Shown here: positions 11,560 to 20,671 of the stretch, piece by piece | Position numbering within the stretch: position 1 is the stretch's first letter | Layout: each line of letters begins with the position of its first letter | Assembly (NCBI GenBank): GCA_014529385.2 | Contig: CM043963.1 | Span: 75,838,412 to 75,902,411 of the forward strand | From: Adiantum capillus-veneris | Taxonomy: Eukaryota > Streptophyta > Polypodiopsida > Polypodiales > Pteridaceae | DNA: 64,000 nucleotides | Direction: 5' to 3' | The notes under the pieces: model-generated | The model's input: only the letters and a program-made list of their open reading frames with translations | Told to the model about the DNA's origin: nothing | Databases searched by the model: none | Translations under genes and position numbers: made by a program

Positions 11560-12035
11560 AGGGCAATGGCCCCAAAAAGCAAGGGCATGGCCACCTAAAT
11601 TACACATAGAGTGGCTGCCCGCTTAAAAAAGAAGATAGTTAATGTGGAAAGAAAAAAATAACAAGAATAAAGCCGTGAGCATGGGGAGCAGCGAGATGAG
11701 GCCCAGAGAAGGGGAGAGATTTGCTCGCGATGGGTTGGGTGAGGCTCGGATAGAGATAGCCATGAAATGAAGTTTGCACAGCTTACAGAGGTGCTAATGT
11801 TTGGCCCCATTCCCATCGCCTTGGCCGCTCCTCCCCAGACTGCTTGCCACATCATCAAGCACACTTTCCCCCGCCACGTCAATCACAGCGTCGTGACTGC
11901 CATGGAGGGGAAAAAAGAAGGGGATTTTTTGGAGGATTTGGTAGATAGAGTGAGAAAAAAAAGAGTGTTACAAGGAGGATTTGAGGAGGAGGAGGAGGAA
12001 AGCCATCGAGGAAGGCGGAGAAGGAAGAGCTGAAT

Positions 12036-12115
<80 letters not shown>

Positions 12116-14019
12116 GAGGAGAAAAAAGGGGAGTTGCAGAAGCAAGAATCTCTCGGTCTAGAGAAGGAATGAGGAGATAAAGCAAGGAAACTTTCTTTCT
12201 CTCTCTCAAGCGGGGAAAGAGAAAGCACCAAGGACATGATTAGTCAATCAGAGAATGCCGCAGGGAGAAAGATGCTAAGCTCTTAAGGGCAATTAAAGCA
12301 GGAAGATGAGAGTGAAGCTTGTAAAGCAGGTGGACAACAATTGAAGGCAATCAAAGAAGGAAGACCAACACGGAGGATATTTGCATCATTGTCATCAATT
12401 TAAACTTGAATACTCATCTTGGTAAATCCTGGTGTCATTAACGACCCGAGTAAGGGAGCCTAAACTCCTAGTTTCAGTTAACTGAAGTGTTCAGCTAACA
12501 TCCCGTCTTGGCTATTGATCACAATGTACTCAAAGTTTGACTTGATTAATTGATGATTATGGTGATTACTGAAGCTTTCAATGTATGTTGTTCTCATTCT
12601 CTCTCTTTCATACCTCTCGCAGCCAGAGGCTCGGCGCCTTCCTAGATCACGTTTGGAACACATATCCCCCGATAACGTCGAAGTTGGTATGCACCTCAAA
12701 CTGAAACCCCTAATTAGAAATCCCCTGCCTAGATAAAAGCAATCTGTTATCGCCTGGCAACAAAAAACACCATATATGGTTAACATGTACTTGAACGCCC
12801 AAGATTACCATAAAACCCCCCTTTTTTCCTCCATCATGACCTTCTCTTGTCCATTTATCCTCTTGAATTTCTACATGTGCCTGATTACCGAGAGACAAAG
12901 AGAGAGTCCACAAGCCCAAATTTCCCTCTCTTGACATTCTTCTCCTTGTTCTTCAACACCGTCGTGAGAGAGCTTGAGAGAGACATTTGATAAATGCTCG
13001 AGAGAAAGAGCACTCATGAAAAAACTCCTCTCATGATGAGAGCTCCCAAGAGAAATCTTGCTTTTTCCTCTTTGAAGAGAGTCAAGTGAGAGCACAACCT
13101 TTGCGATCTCCTCATTCCCCTTCCTTTCTTCCTCATCCATGTTCTTGCCCTACTGCTCTCAAGAGCTTGCCTTCTTCATGGCCTTGAATTCTCGAGAGCT
13201 TGAGATGAAAAGACTCCCTCTTCGTTCCCCTCCCTCATGTCGGATGCAACTTCTCCTCCTCCCTCTTTTCTTTTCACTTCCTTCCTTTTATTCATGCAAA
13301 AGTATTTCTCCTCTCCCCTCTCGTTGTCCCAACTCCTTTTTTTTATTTATAAATAGCTTGTCCCCCCACCCCCCTTTCCCTTTTTTGCTTGCCACGGTGC
13401 CGTGACAAGGGGTGGGAAGCCCCTCATGATGATGTGGTGGGCCCCTACTAAATGGGGTGCCCCTACATGCTTACCATTCTTCACTTCACCATTGCCTTTA
13501 CCCATGCCCTGTAGCAATTGAGCCGAGCCCTCCTTTCCCTTCCTCGGCGCCTCTATTACTGCCCACCATGCTCTTATTTTCCCTTTTCACACTCATTCCC
13601 ACCCCCCCTCCCTCCTCCTTCTCTTTTGATCAATTGGGCAGTGAACATCTCAACATAGTGGATAGCCTTTGAAGGAAGGCTGCCTGTTGTATTGGGCGGC
13701 CATACCCCCTTGCTTATATGGGCGGCCAGCACGGTTATATGTCGACCAAAGCATTGTCTTCCACAACATGTTTCTCTAAAAGCTCCCGAAAACCAACATA
13801 AATTCTCGATCAAAGAACCACCAAGCGTGACTAAAGCACTGTCGAGCACATCTACAATCGCATCCACTTCATTTCCCATGCTCATAGTTGTCCAAAACTT
13901 TGGAGAGAACTGAAGTGGACATAAGTTGAGCATTTAATGCCCGATTTGAGCCCTGTTAACACATGGTGTAGCATGTGCTAGGCACTAACATCTGGCCCCA
14001 TATCAAGTGTGATCCAATT
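11560..14019. other. Interior of insertion K, no gene recognised
   Basis: The stretch contains a CT microsatellite (12038-12112), CT-rich tracts around 12900-13650 and small open frames of low complexity or without domains. Nothing here could be assigned to a gene or known repeat family. Confidence 0.4.
12038..12112. repeat. (CT)n microsatellite, about 37 units
   Basis: The longest dinucleotide run in the window. It creates several fake Arg-Glu repeat open frames on the minus strand. Confidence 0.95.
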
Positions 14020-14345
14020 TCTCAGCACACATCTTGAGGCAGGTCCAAGAACAACAAAATCAACCCCCAAAAATACTTCTATTGCATCTATCTCCTGTAT
14101 TCAGATTTCGATTGACAAGCCATAAGGATAGGTTGGAGAGCGTGCCAAGCACTATAAGTTAGCCCTATAAAACCGCATTTTGAGAACATCATTGCAACTT
14201 GGTCTACATGCATAGAACTTCGTTCCTTGGCCCCAAAACCCACAATTGGCATAAACTTTAGTCACTCTAATGTCATAGCTGATTTTGGCATTACTAATAA
14301 GTCTGGAAAAACTTGAAAATGCATGCAAATCCTCATCTTCCATCT
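14020..14345 (+). repeat. Right copy of the ~330-bp repeat of insertion K
   Basis: It is related to 9965-10300 and ends at the junction with element C. It may be a remnant right terminal repeat. Confidence 0.7.
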
Positions 14346-14350
14346 CGTGC

Positions 14351-14837
14351 CGCTTTACAATGCACAAGTGGCTTTTGTTTCATGCTTGGCAGTTTATGCA
14401 TATCATGGTTGAGCAAGAAGCAACCTTCTGTGGCCACTTCCATTTGTGAGGTTGAGTACAAGGCAGTCTTCACAACTATGGTTGAATGTGTATGGCTCAA
14501 ATGTCTTATGGCTGATTTGAGTGTTGGACATGACACTACCAACACCATCTACATTGATAGAGCACCTTGGCAGATGCTAGAACCAAGTTTTTCATGCTTG
14601 CAGAAAGCACATTGAGGTGCATTATCAATATGTTAGAGAGAGACTCTCAGCAAGAGTGATCAGCCTAGATTATGTGCCGACACAGGATAACCTTGCAAAT
14701 CTTCTCAGAATTGCTTTGTGGGAAGTTTGATGCCTTCCGCAAAGCTTTGGGATTACTCCTCTTTGTGGATTGATCATGTCCTCAAGACATGGCACTGCCC
14801 TGTACACCGTGTGTACTCTAGTTGACTGCATCATTCC
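14351..14837 (+). pseudogene. RNase H end of element C pol
   Basis: Translation from about 14358 gives TSGFCFMLGSLCISWLSKKQ, then CEVEYKAVFTTMVECVWLK, matching the copia RNase H blocks (SGYxFxLGxxxISWxSKKQ, EAEYxA). It continues with a shifted or broken frame through a region matching the 3' end of pol in element E (near 27133-27320). The stop after QKAH and the lost frame show it is inactive. It is followed by the polypurine tract. Confidence 0.85.
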
Positions 14838-14848
14838 CAAGGGGGATT
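14838..14848 (+). promoter_or_regulatory. Polypurine tract of element C
   Basis: CAAGGGGGATT directly precedes the 3' LTR, the expected place for the plus-strand primer. Confidence 0.8.
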
Positions 14849-15075
14849 TGTTACCATATACATGTTGTAGTAATGTGTCTGAAGACACTTAGGAGTGTCA
14901 GGGCATTTTTTCCCCTCATTAGGAGGATTTTTCCCTCGTGCATTGTATATATGCACATCATTCTAGGGATAATTTATCTTTCATTTGCGCACTAAGCAAT
15001 ACGCTCTATGTTGTGTGCCTTGAGCTTCTTCATCTTCTCCAAGCTGTGTGTTTCCTTGTAACCCTATTTCCAACA
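14849..15075 (+). repeat. 3' LTR of element C
   Basis: It begins TGTTACCATATACATG and ends TTTCCAACA, and is followed by the target duplication CAACT. Confidence 0.9.
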
Positions 15076-15080
15076 CAACT

Positions 15081-15979
15081 TTTTGCACAAGGTTTTTGTA
15101 GATAATTCCCTTCTATTCCTTAAAGCGTTCCCTCAAGTGATCAGGAAGGCTCTGGAAATGCTCAAATGTATGCTATTGCATTTGGGTCAAAGTGTAGTAC
15201 TCAAAACTCTAGATGGATTTCGCTCTCAAAAAATTATTATTTTGATCTAACAATGTGGATTGGGGAGGTGGTGTCAAAAGTGGAGGTGTTCCAGCACCTA
15301 GGCCCCCCGCTAGGGGTAGAAGTTACCAACAAGCAAAAGTTTCATTGGGTCTTGGATAAGGTTAGGAGAAAGATGCAAAGATGGGAGTATGTGCTTCTTC
15401 ATTTCCCAAGCTGTGTGAAGGTGATGAATTCATTTATGCTCCCTTAACTAGCCTTCAATGGTCCTTTACTTAAGCTGGCCAAATGCAACTAGAAACAGTT
15501 CTTGAAACCGGTGAAAAGATTCTTAGGGAAAAATGATACTAAAGACTCGATGCCTTGGCAGTGGGAAAGTTGGGATTCCATTGCAAGACCTATTGAGCAA
15601 GGTGGAATCACGATCCTTAACCTTTGTATTCATGCGAAGGTCCATTGTGCCATGTTTATGGTAGCAAATAAGTGGATTGGAATGAAACTTCTGTAAATAG
15701 GTGCAAAAGAATTGGAATATTGGATTCTTCAAGAACGACCTGTTCTTGGGTGGGATGGTTTTTAAGAGCCATGTGTTGCTTATTGGCATGCAGATTGTCA
15801 AATTTTTCTACTTAAAGCATGTGCAAAATATGAGGACCTATTTAGTTTTTGAGGACAGCTTGGAAACAACTAGATTCATTGAGATTATACAAGAAAGCAC
15901 GAAAGTGATTGTTGTCATAGGGAAATGGATGAACTCTGATGAGTGGAACAGGGCTATTGATGCCACAATGACTGGATAG
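15081..15979 (+). pseudogene. LINE reverse transcriptase, C-terminal part
   Basis: This is the continuation of the LINE interrupted by element C. The first bases read HKVFVDNSLLFLKAF-like in a forward frame, the block after the polymerase aspartates. VFQHLGPPLGVEVTNKQKFH and LDKVRRKMQRWEYVLLHFPS follow at about 15286-15410, the YLGxPLG and KxxxKLxxWxxxxLSxAGR blocks of plant L1 RT. QWESWDSIARPIEQGGITIL at about 15555-15620 matches the W..V..PKxxGGLGI block. Stops at 15446, about 15492 and 15694 and frame changes break it. Downstream coding to about 15979 fits the last part of ORF2. Confidence 0.8.
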
Positions 15980-16140
15980 ATTTTTGGTTTCTTGCTTAAA
16001 TAGAGGTCCATTTGCAAAGTGTCACGGGGTGGCTCCCCTATCAGCCAATGTACCGAAGATTGTTTTGAGACGTCATGGCTCGGCTTGAGCATGATTTGAA
16101 TTTGTAATTTTTTGGTTATGCTTATATTATTCACTCACTA

Positions 16141-16181
16141 TTGCAAAACTCACTATTGTGAGTTTTGCAAGAAAAAAAAAA
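16141..16181 (+). other. LINE 3' stem-loop and A tract
   Basis: A perfect 13-bp stem (TTGCAAAACTCAC and its complement) closes on a TATT loop. It is followed by G and ten A. This is the expected 3' end of the LINE and a possible recognition structure for its RT. A related tail occurs at 18614-18664 on the other strand. Confidence 0.75.
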
Positions 16182-16416
16182 GCACATGAAAAATGTCATG
16201 CACAGGCAATCCTTGTGTTGCATGCTTGCATGCCAAAGGGACCACCCTTCCTATGTGCACTCTATTCCTTGGGTGCTCGCAAGGGGAAAGAGAGAGAGGA
16301 AGATCGTATGTATTAATGGGGAGAGAGAGAGAGAGAGAGAGATGTGATATATCTCTCTATTCTCCTAGCTCGCATTACCCCAGTGTGCACAATACTCCCA
16401 CTCTGTACTATCTCAC
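16182..16416. other. Spacer with (GA)n tract
   Basis: It holds a (GA)n run at 16321-16342. No gene is seen. Confidence 0.4.
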
Positions 16417-16549
16417 TTTACTTCTTTGCAAGACCACCTAGTGGCAAATAAAGGTCCTTCTGGTAGAGATAGTCTTCAATCTACATCTTCCAGTGTTGGT
16501 AGTTCTTGCCGTTGAACTTCTCGATCTTGAGCTTCCCTTCCTCCACCAT
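16417..16549 (-). pseudogene. gag N-terminus of element L
   Basis: Starting from the ATG whose complement is at 16547-16549, it reads MVEEGKLKIEKFNGKNYQ, the Tnt1-like gag start. It is cut after about 44 codons. An in-frame stop lies where element A also has lost a tryptophan codon. Confidence 0.75.
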
Positions 16550-16606
16550 TACTCTCACTCAATTCAAGTAATCCTTTCCTTGAGATACTTTAGCGAGAAG
16601 CAAACC

Positions 16607-16621
16607 TTCCTTTGATACCAA
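16607..16621 (-). promoter_or_regulatory. PBS of element L (initiator tRNA-Met type)
   Basis: The complement reads TTGGTATCAAAGG, one base off from the usual TGGTATCAGAG core, and adjoins the LTR. Confidence 0.7.
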
Positions 16622-16622
16622 T

Positions 16623-17341
16623 TTTTAGAAATAAGACGTAGCTAAGTAGAAAATTGAGTAGTTTACTTAATGAGAGAGATAATTTTTACACATGAGAGCT
16701 TATAGTGTAGATAGATAGAGAGAGAGAGCACACACAATATACGTGGTTCACCCAATGTGGACTATGTCCACCAAAAAGCAGACACTCAATGGCTTCAGTA
16801 CTTCAAAACAAGAAGTAGATCACAAAGGGATTATACCCTTTTGGAGCTCCCGCCTTGCTTCACTCTCACCAACTCACATCAACTTCACAATGGACCACAA
16901 TGCTTCACAATCCGTTTTTGTGTGTAGAAAAGGCCTCCTTTTATAGGCCAAAAGGCTCTCTCATGAGAGGCGGTCGTGTGTAGTCACCCTTGTGTAGACA
17001 AGTCCAAGTTGGACTCTCCAATGTGCCAATGTATGGCCGCCCTTGAGAAGACAAGTTCAATTTGAAATCGGCCACCAACCATTGAATTCGGCCACCGCCA
17101 AAGACTTTTGCCCATCGGCCACCGACCAATCGATTGTTCGTTTTTTGACCACTTTTCGGGTGTCGTCCGGCCATAATATTTTGGCAAAAAGGAATATTCT
17201 GACGATTGGCCGTGAAAATTTTGGTTTTTGATGAGTGTTTTTTTCTTAATGCACGATGGCTTCTCTTCATAACGGGGGCCTTACAGATGTGCGTTTTTAA
17301 TACAAAAAATTACAAGGGGTAATCATGCTCCATACTTAACA
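16623..17341 (-). repeat. 5' LTR of element L
   Basis: It aligns in reverse with 19044-19799 and 23777-24525, including the segment CCTATAAAAGGAGG (the likely TATA box, here on the minus strand near 16937-16950) and the GA-rich tract. Confidence 0.8.
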
Positions 17342-18613
17342 ATCACTCCTTTCACTACCTCCCAATGCTTTTTACCAGGATTAGACATGTATCTGGTAAC
17401 TACTCCCACTGCAAATGCAATTTCTGGGCGTATACCAATCATGGCATACATCAAGCTACCAACAACAGATCATAAGGAACTTTGGCCATTTCAGCCTTTT
17501 TCTCCTTTGATTTAGGACAATCAATTTGGCTAAGTTCTACATATGGAGGTAATGGGCTATTGAATACCTTCCCCCTCTCCATATTAAAATGTGGAAGTAC
17601 CTTGGAAATGTAAGTCTTAGATAAGTAAAGGAATTTCTTGCTTCTATCTCTGTCAATCCGCATACCAAGAAAGTGATTGGCTTCTCCTAAATCCTTCATA
17701 TCAAAGTTCTTACACAACTGTGATTTCAATGCATCTACCTCATTGGTACTTTTCTCGGTGATAAGCATGTTGTCTACATACAAGAGCAATATCAAAAGAC
17801 TACCATCAATAGCCTTTTCAGTGTAGAGGCAATGATCTTTGTCACTCCTCCTAAAACCTTGAGACCGCATAGAAGCATCAAACTGATTGTACCATGGATG
17901 GGATCCTTGTTTTGTCCCATAGAGAGCCTTTTTAAGTTTGCAAACCATTTTTTTTCCTCGCCTTCAATAACAAACCCTTGTGGTTGTTGCATATAAACGT
18001 CTTCATGAAGATCCCCATGTAAGAATGTCGTTTTGACATCCATTTGAACAAGTTCCATATCCTCAACGGCTACCAATGCAAGCACTAAGCGAAGAGTAGT
18101 CATCTTCATAATTGGTGAAAATATTTCATCAAAATCAACACCTTTTTGTTGCTTAAAACCCTTGGCAACCAGTCTAGCTTTGTACTTTGGCTGATCATTA
18201 ATGGAAGCAATCTTCATTTTGTAGACCCATTTGCAAGGAAGAACGTTCATGTCCTCTTTCAACGGTACCAAATCCCAAGTGTCATTCTCTTCAAGGAATT
18301 CATAGAAAATTTCCACTTAAGCTTATTATCAGCAGACATAGCTTCATCATAGCATGAAGGTTCACCACAATCTGTCAACATCACATAGTCAAGAGATGGA
18401 ACAAAACGTTCAAGAGGACAAGAAACCCGAGTAGATCTCCTTAACTCAGGCACATTAGGTTGTTCCACTCTTTCTTCTAACAAAGGAGGGATTTCCACTT
18501 GTGGTCTCCCACTTCCACGTGCCACCTTTGCATTTTTCCTCCTCAAAGCCATGGCATCATCTTTGTAGATTCCACTTAACCAAATGCATCCAAAGTCGTT
18601 GCAACATAGTATG
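17342..18613 (-). pseudogene. Copia pol remnant M (RT and RNase H start)
   Basis: Minus-strand reading gives a linker with RRSTRVSCPLERFVPSLDY, then the RT start NDTWDLVPLKEDMNVLPCKW near 18250, KARLVAKGFKQQKGVDFDEI, QMDVKTTFLHGDLHEDVY, KALYGTKQ and the polymerase box LLYVDNMLIT near 17770. There YVDD has become YVDN, losing the second catalytic aspartate. MKDLGEANHFLGMRIDRDRS and the RNase H entry VGSLMYAMIG follow. There is a frameshift near 17940. The order and wording are Tnt1-like but clearly diverged from A and B. It is cut on the left by element L and on the right by a LINE tail. Confidence 0.85.
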
Positions 18614-18664
18614 TTTTTTTTTTTCAAAACTCACAATTGTGAGTGCATTATATTAACATAACCA
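18614..18664 (-). mobile_element. LINE 3' tail fragment N
   Basis: Eleven T followed by CAAAACTCACAATTGTGAG and a tail up to TAACATAACCAA match, in reverse, the end of the LINE at about 16111-16181. It is a very short 5'-truncated LINE insertion, or its visible end, lying beside copia remnant M. Confidence 0.65.
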
Positions 18665-19043
18665 AGCAAGAGGGATATGCGTACTCTTGTGTTGAGGGAG
18701 ATTATACCCAATGCTTTGCATCTCTCTTCTTTTCCCCTCTCACTTTTACTCATGTGCATACATAGCACTCCGCTCGAAGAGGTGCGCATGTATGTACTCC
18801 CATGCTATCTCTCTCAATCTTTCTTTCCCTCTCTCCCATCACATGGTCACCATCAAAGGTACTATCTTGTGAGGACTCCGTGCCCCCGTTTGTTGTGCAC
18901 TCTATTTGGAATCTCAATGCAAAAATCTTCCAGGAGGATTTTTAACCACAATTCCTCACATGCTATCATTGCAACATTTTAAGCCACAATTCCTCACACA
19001 CTATCATTGCAATACCTCTATATTTTGATGTGCTTGATGGAGG
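18665..19043. other. Left flank of element A, unassigned
   Basis: This CT-rich sequence has no domain. It was continuous with 24531 onward before element A inserted, since both sides end in the same GGAGG. Confidence 0.5.
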
Positions 19044-19666
19044 TGTTTAGTATGGAGCCTGATTTACCTCTTGTAATCTTTTGTATTAAAAATGCACAAT
19101 TGTAAGGCCCCCATTATGAGGAGATGCCATCATGCGTGAAGAAAAATCACTCGCCTGAAAACAAAATCACTCGCCGGAAACCAAAATTTTCATGGCCAGC
19201 TTCGCTTGAATATTATGGCCGGACAGCAATCAGAAAGTGGTTGGAAAACGGCCGGTCGTTTGGCCAGTTGGCTGGTGGTTGGAAGTCAATGGCCGGTGGC
19301 CAGTGACTGAATTCAATGGCTGGTGGCCGACTTCAAAGGAGGACTTGTCTTCTCAAGGGCGGTCACACATGGACGGATTGGAGGGTCCGATTTGGACTTA
19401 TCTACACAAGGGCGTCTACACATGGCTGCCTCTCATGAGAGAGGGTAGCCCTTTTGACCTATAAAAGGAGGCCATTTCTACATACATTTCATGTTGTGAA
19501 GTTGATGCAACAAGGTGGGTGTGAGGTGGTGAGAGTGAAGCAAGGCGGGAGCTCCAAAAGGGTATAATCCCGTTGTAACCTACTTCTTGTTTTGAAGTAC
19601 TAAAGCCATTGAATGGCTGCTTTCCCGTGGGGACGTAGCCCACATTGGGTGAACCACGTATATCGG

Positions 19667-19716
<50 letters not shown>

Positions 19717-19799
19717 ATAATATCTTGTGTGTGACAATTATCTCTCTCCATTAAGTAATCTACTCAATTATCTGCTAAGCTACACCCTATTTCCTAACA
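19044..19799 (+). repeat. 5' LTR of element A
   Basis: It starts TGTTTAGTATGGA and ends TATTTCCTAACA. CCTATAAAAGGAGG near 19459-19472 is a good candidate promoter TATA box. A (CT)n run lies at 19669-19710. Confidence 0.95.
19459..19472 (+). promoter_or_regulatory. Putative TATA box of the element A LTR
   Basis: CCTATAAAAGGAGG is conserved at the same place in the 3' LTR (about 24180-24193) and in element L. Transcription would begin some 30 bp downstream, inside the LTR. Confidence 0.5.
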
Positions 19800-19800
19800 A

Positions 19801-19814
19801 CTGGTATCAGAGAA
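19801..19814 (+). promoter_or_regulatory. Primer-binding site of element A
   Basis: CTGGTATCAGAG lies one base after the 5' LTR and is complementary to the 3' end of plant initiator tRNA-Met. Confidence 0.85.
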
Positions 19815-19871
19815 AGGTTTGCTCGTAGCTAAATTATCTCAAGGTAAGGATTCCTTGAATTGAGTGGAGTA

Positions 19872-20671
19872 ATGGCGGAGGAAGGGAAGCTGAAGATCGA
19901 GAAGTTCAATGGCAAAAACTACCAACGTTAGAAGATGTAGATTGAAGGCTATCTCTACCAGAAGAACCTCTATTGGCCACTAGGCGGTCTTGCAAAGAAG
20001 CCCGCAATGATGGCAGATGAAGAATGGATTGTCCTTGATCGAAATACATTGGGAACAATCCGGTTAAGCTTGGCGTCAATGGTGGCCTTCAATGTTTTAG
20101 AGATGAAGACCGCGGAGGACTTGATGAAGTCACTTGACGACTTCTACGAGAAATCGTCATCATCCAATAAGGTATTTCTTATGAAGCGCTTGTTCAATCT
20201 AAAGATGGTAGAAAATGGTTCAGTTGCAGAGCATCTAAATGAATTTAACACAAACACAACTCAGCTTCGATTGGTGAAAATGAATTTCGATGACAAAGTG
20301 CGAGCTCTTCTTATACTATCGTCTCTACCAGATAGTTGGGACAGCCTTGTGATGGCTGTAAGTAACTCTATCTCTGGCACAAATACTCTTAAGTTTGATG
20401 ATGTTGTGGGTGTTCTCCTAAGCGAGGAAATGCAAAGGAGAAACACAGGAGAATCATCAAGTGCTGCATTGTCAGTGAAACAAGAGGAAGGCCTGAGGAG
20501 AGGTTCAAAAACCAAAAGGGTCATGATCACTCAAGGTGGAACAAGTCACGCACAAAGTTAGTTCTTGAATGCTGGAACTATGGCAAGAAGGGCCACGTCG
20601 TCAAGAAGGATTGCTGGTCCAAGAAGAAGGAGTCAAAGTTTCAAGAAAACAAGCCAACATCGAAGGCCAAT
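19872..20671 (+). pseudogene. gag of element A
   Basis: The ATG at 19872 opens MAEEGKLKIEKFNGKNYQ, but codons 20 and 23 are TAG where tryptophan is expected. A long open stretch from 20007 covers the gag core (FLMKRLFNLKMVENGSVAEH, LLILSSLPDSWDSLVMAVSN). A frameshift before about 20530 is needed to reach the zinc knuckle at 20570-20614. The knuckle reads C-W-N-Y-GKKG-H-VVKKD-C: the second cysteine is tyrosine and there is one extra residue before the last cysteine. Nucleic-acid binding is therefore probably lost. The gag normally packages element RNA in the cytoplasm. Confidence 0.85.

Larger units (their letters stand above)
8954..14350. mobile_element. Insertion K in element C (composite, unclassified)
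   Basis: Foreign DNA separates the integrase scrap of C (ending 8953) from its RNase H (from about 14351). The left end starts TGTTAGCAGC, compatible with an LTR terminus. Two related segments of about 330 bp lie near the left (9965-10300) and at the right end (14020-14345), so they may be remains of terminal repeats. No pol gene was recognised between them. The interior has a PPR pseudogene, a long CT tract and CT-rich sequence. No target duplication was found, and C has also lost sequence at this point, so K may combine insertion and deletion events. Confidence 0.45.
4577..15075 (+). mobile_element. Element C: Ty1/copia retrotransposon with nested insertions
   Basis: The two LTRs of 226-227 bp begin TGTTACCATATACATG and end TTTCCAACA. 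They are flanked by the same 5 bp, CAACT, at 4572-4576 and 15076-15080, so both ends are firm. Inside are a degraded PBS, gag, protease, a piece of integrase, RNase H and a polypurine tract. The interior is interrupted twice, by J (5988-8457) and K (8954-14350), and the middle of pol is missing. Elements D and E belong to the same family, which has short LTRs, a gag beginning with a DGDNYPMWAYMMQ block and a YVDDLLITG polymerase. Confidence 0.9.
4245..16181 (+). mobile_element. L1-like LINE, split by copia element C
   Basis: The two halves of one non-LTR retrotransposon lie on either side of element C. The left part carries an L1-type reverse transcriptase palm segment. The right part carries the RT C-terminal region, a 3' end with a stem-loop, and an A tract. 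Removing C (4577-15075) and one copy of its CAACT duplication brings the two parts together with the expected domain order. The LINE is 5'-truncated; its left limit is a guess based on where coding similarity starts. Because C sits inside it, the LINE is the older insertion. Confidence 0.75.
16417..17341 (-). mobile_element. Element L: truncated Tnt1-like copia (LTR, PBS, gag start)
   Basis: This is the reverse complement of the 5' end of the A family. It has an LTR (16623-17341), a PBS just left of it, then about 45 codons of gag, cut at about 16417. The right end is the true LTR terminus TGTTAAG. L abuts, and seems to have inserted into, the RNase H region of copia remnant M. Confidence 0.8.

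Noticed and set aside
11879-12237. Several overlapping minus-strand open frames of 88-108 codons rich in Arg-Glu
   Set aside because: They are translations of the (CT)n microsatellite at 12038-12112 and have no other support. The same applies to frames over the repeats at 335, 6671, 8194 and 19669.
15166-15447. Possible small host gene of 93 codons
   Set aside because: The wording (HLGPPLGVEV, KVRRKMQRWE) is that of a LINE RT C-terminus and continues the LINE split by element C.
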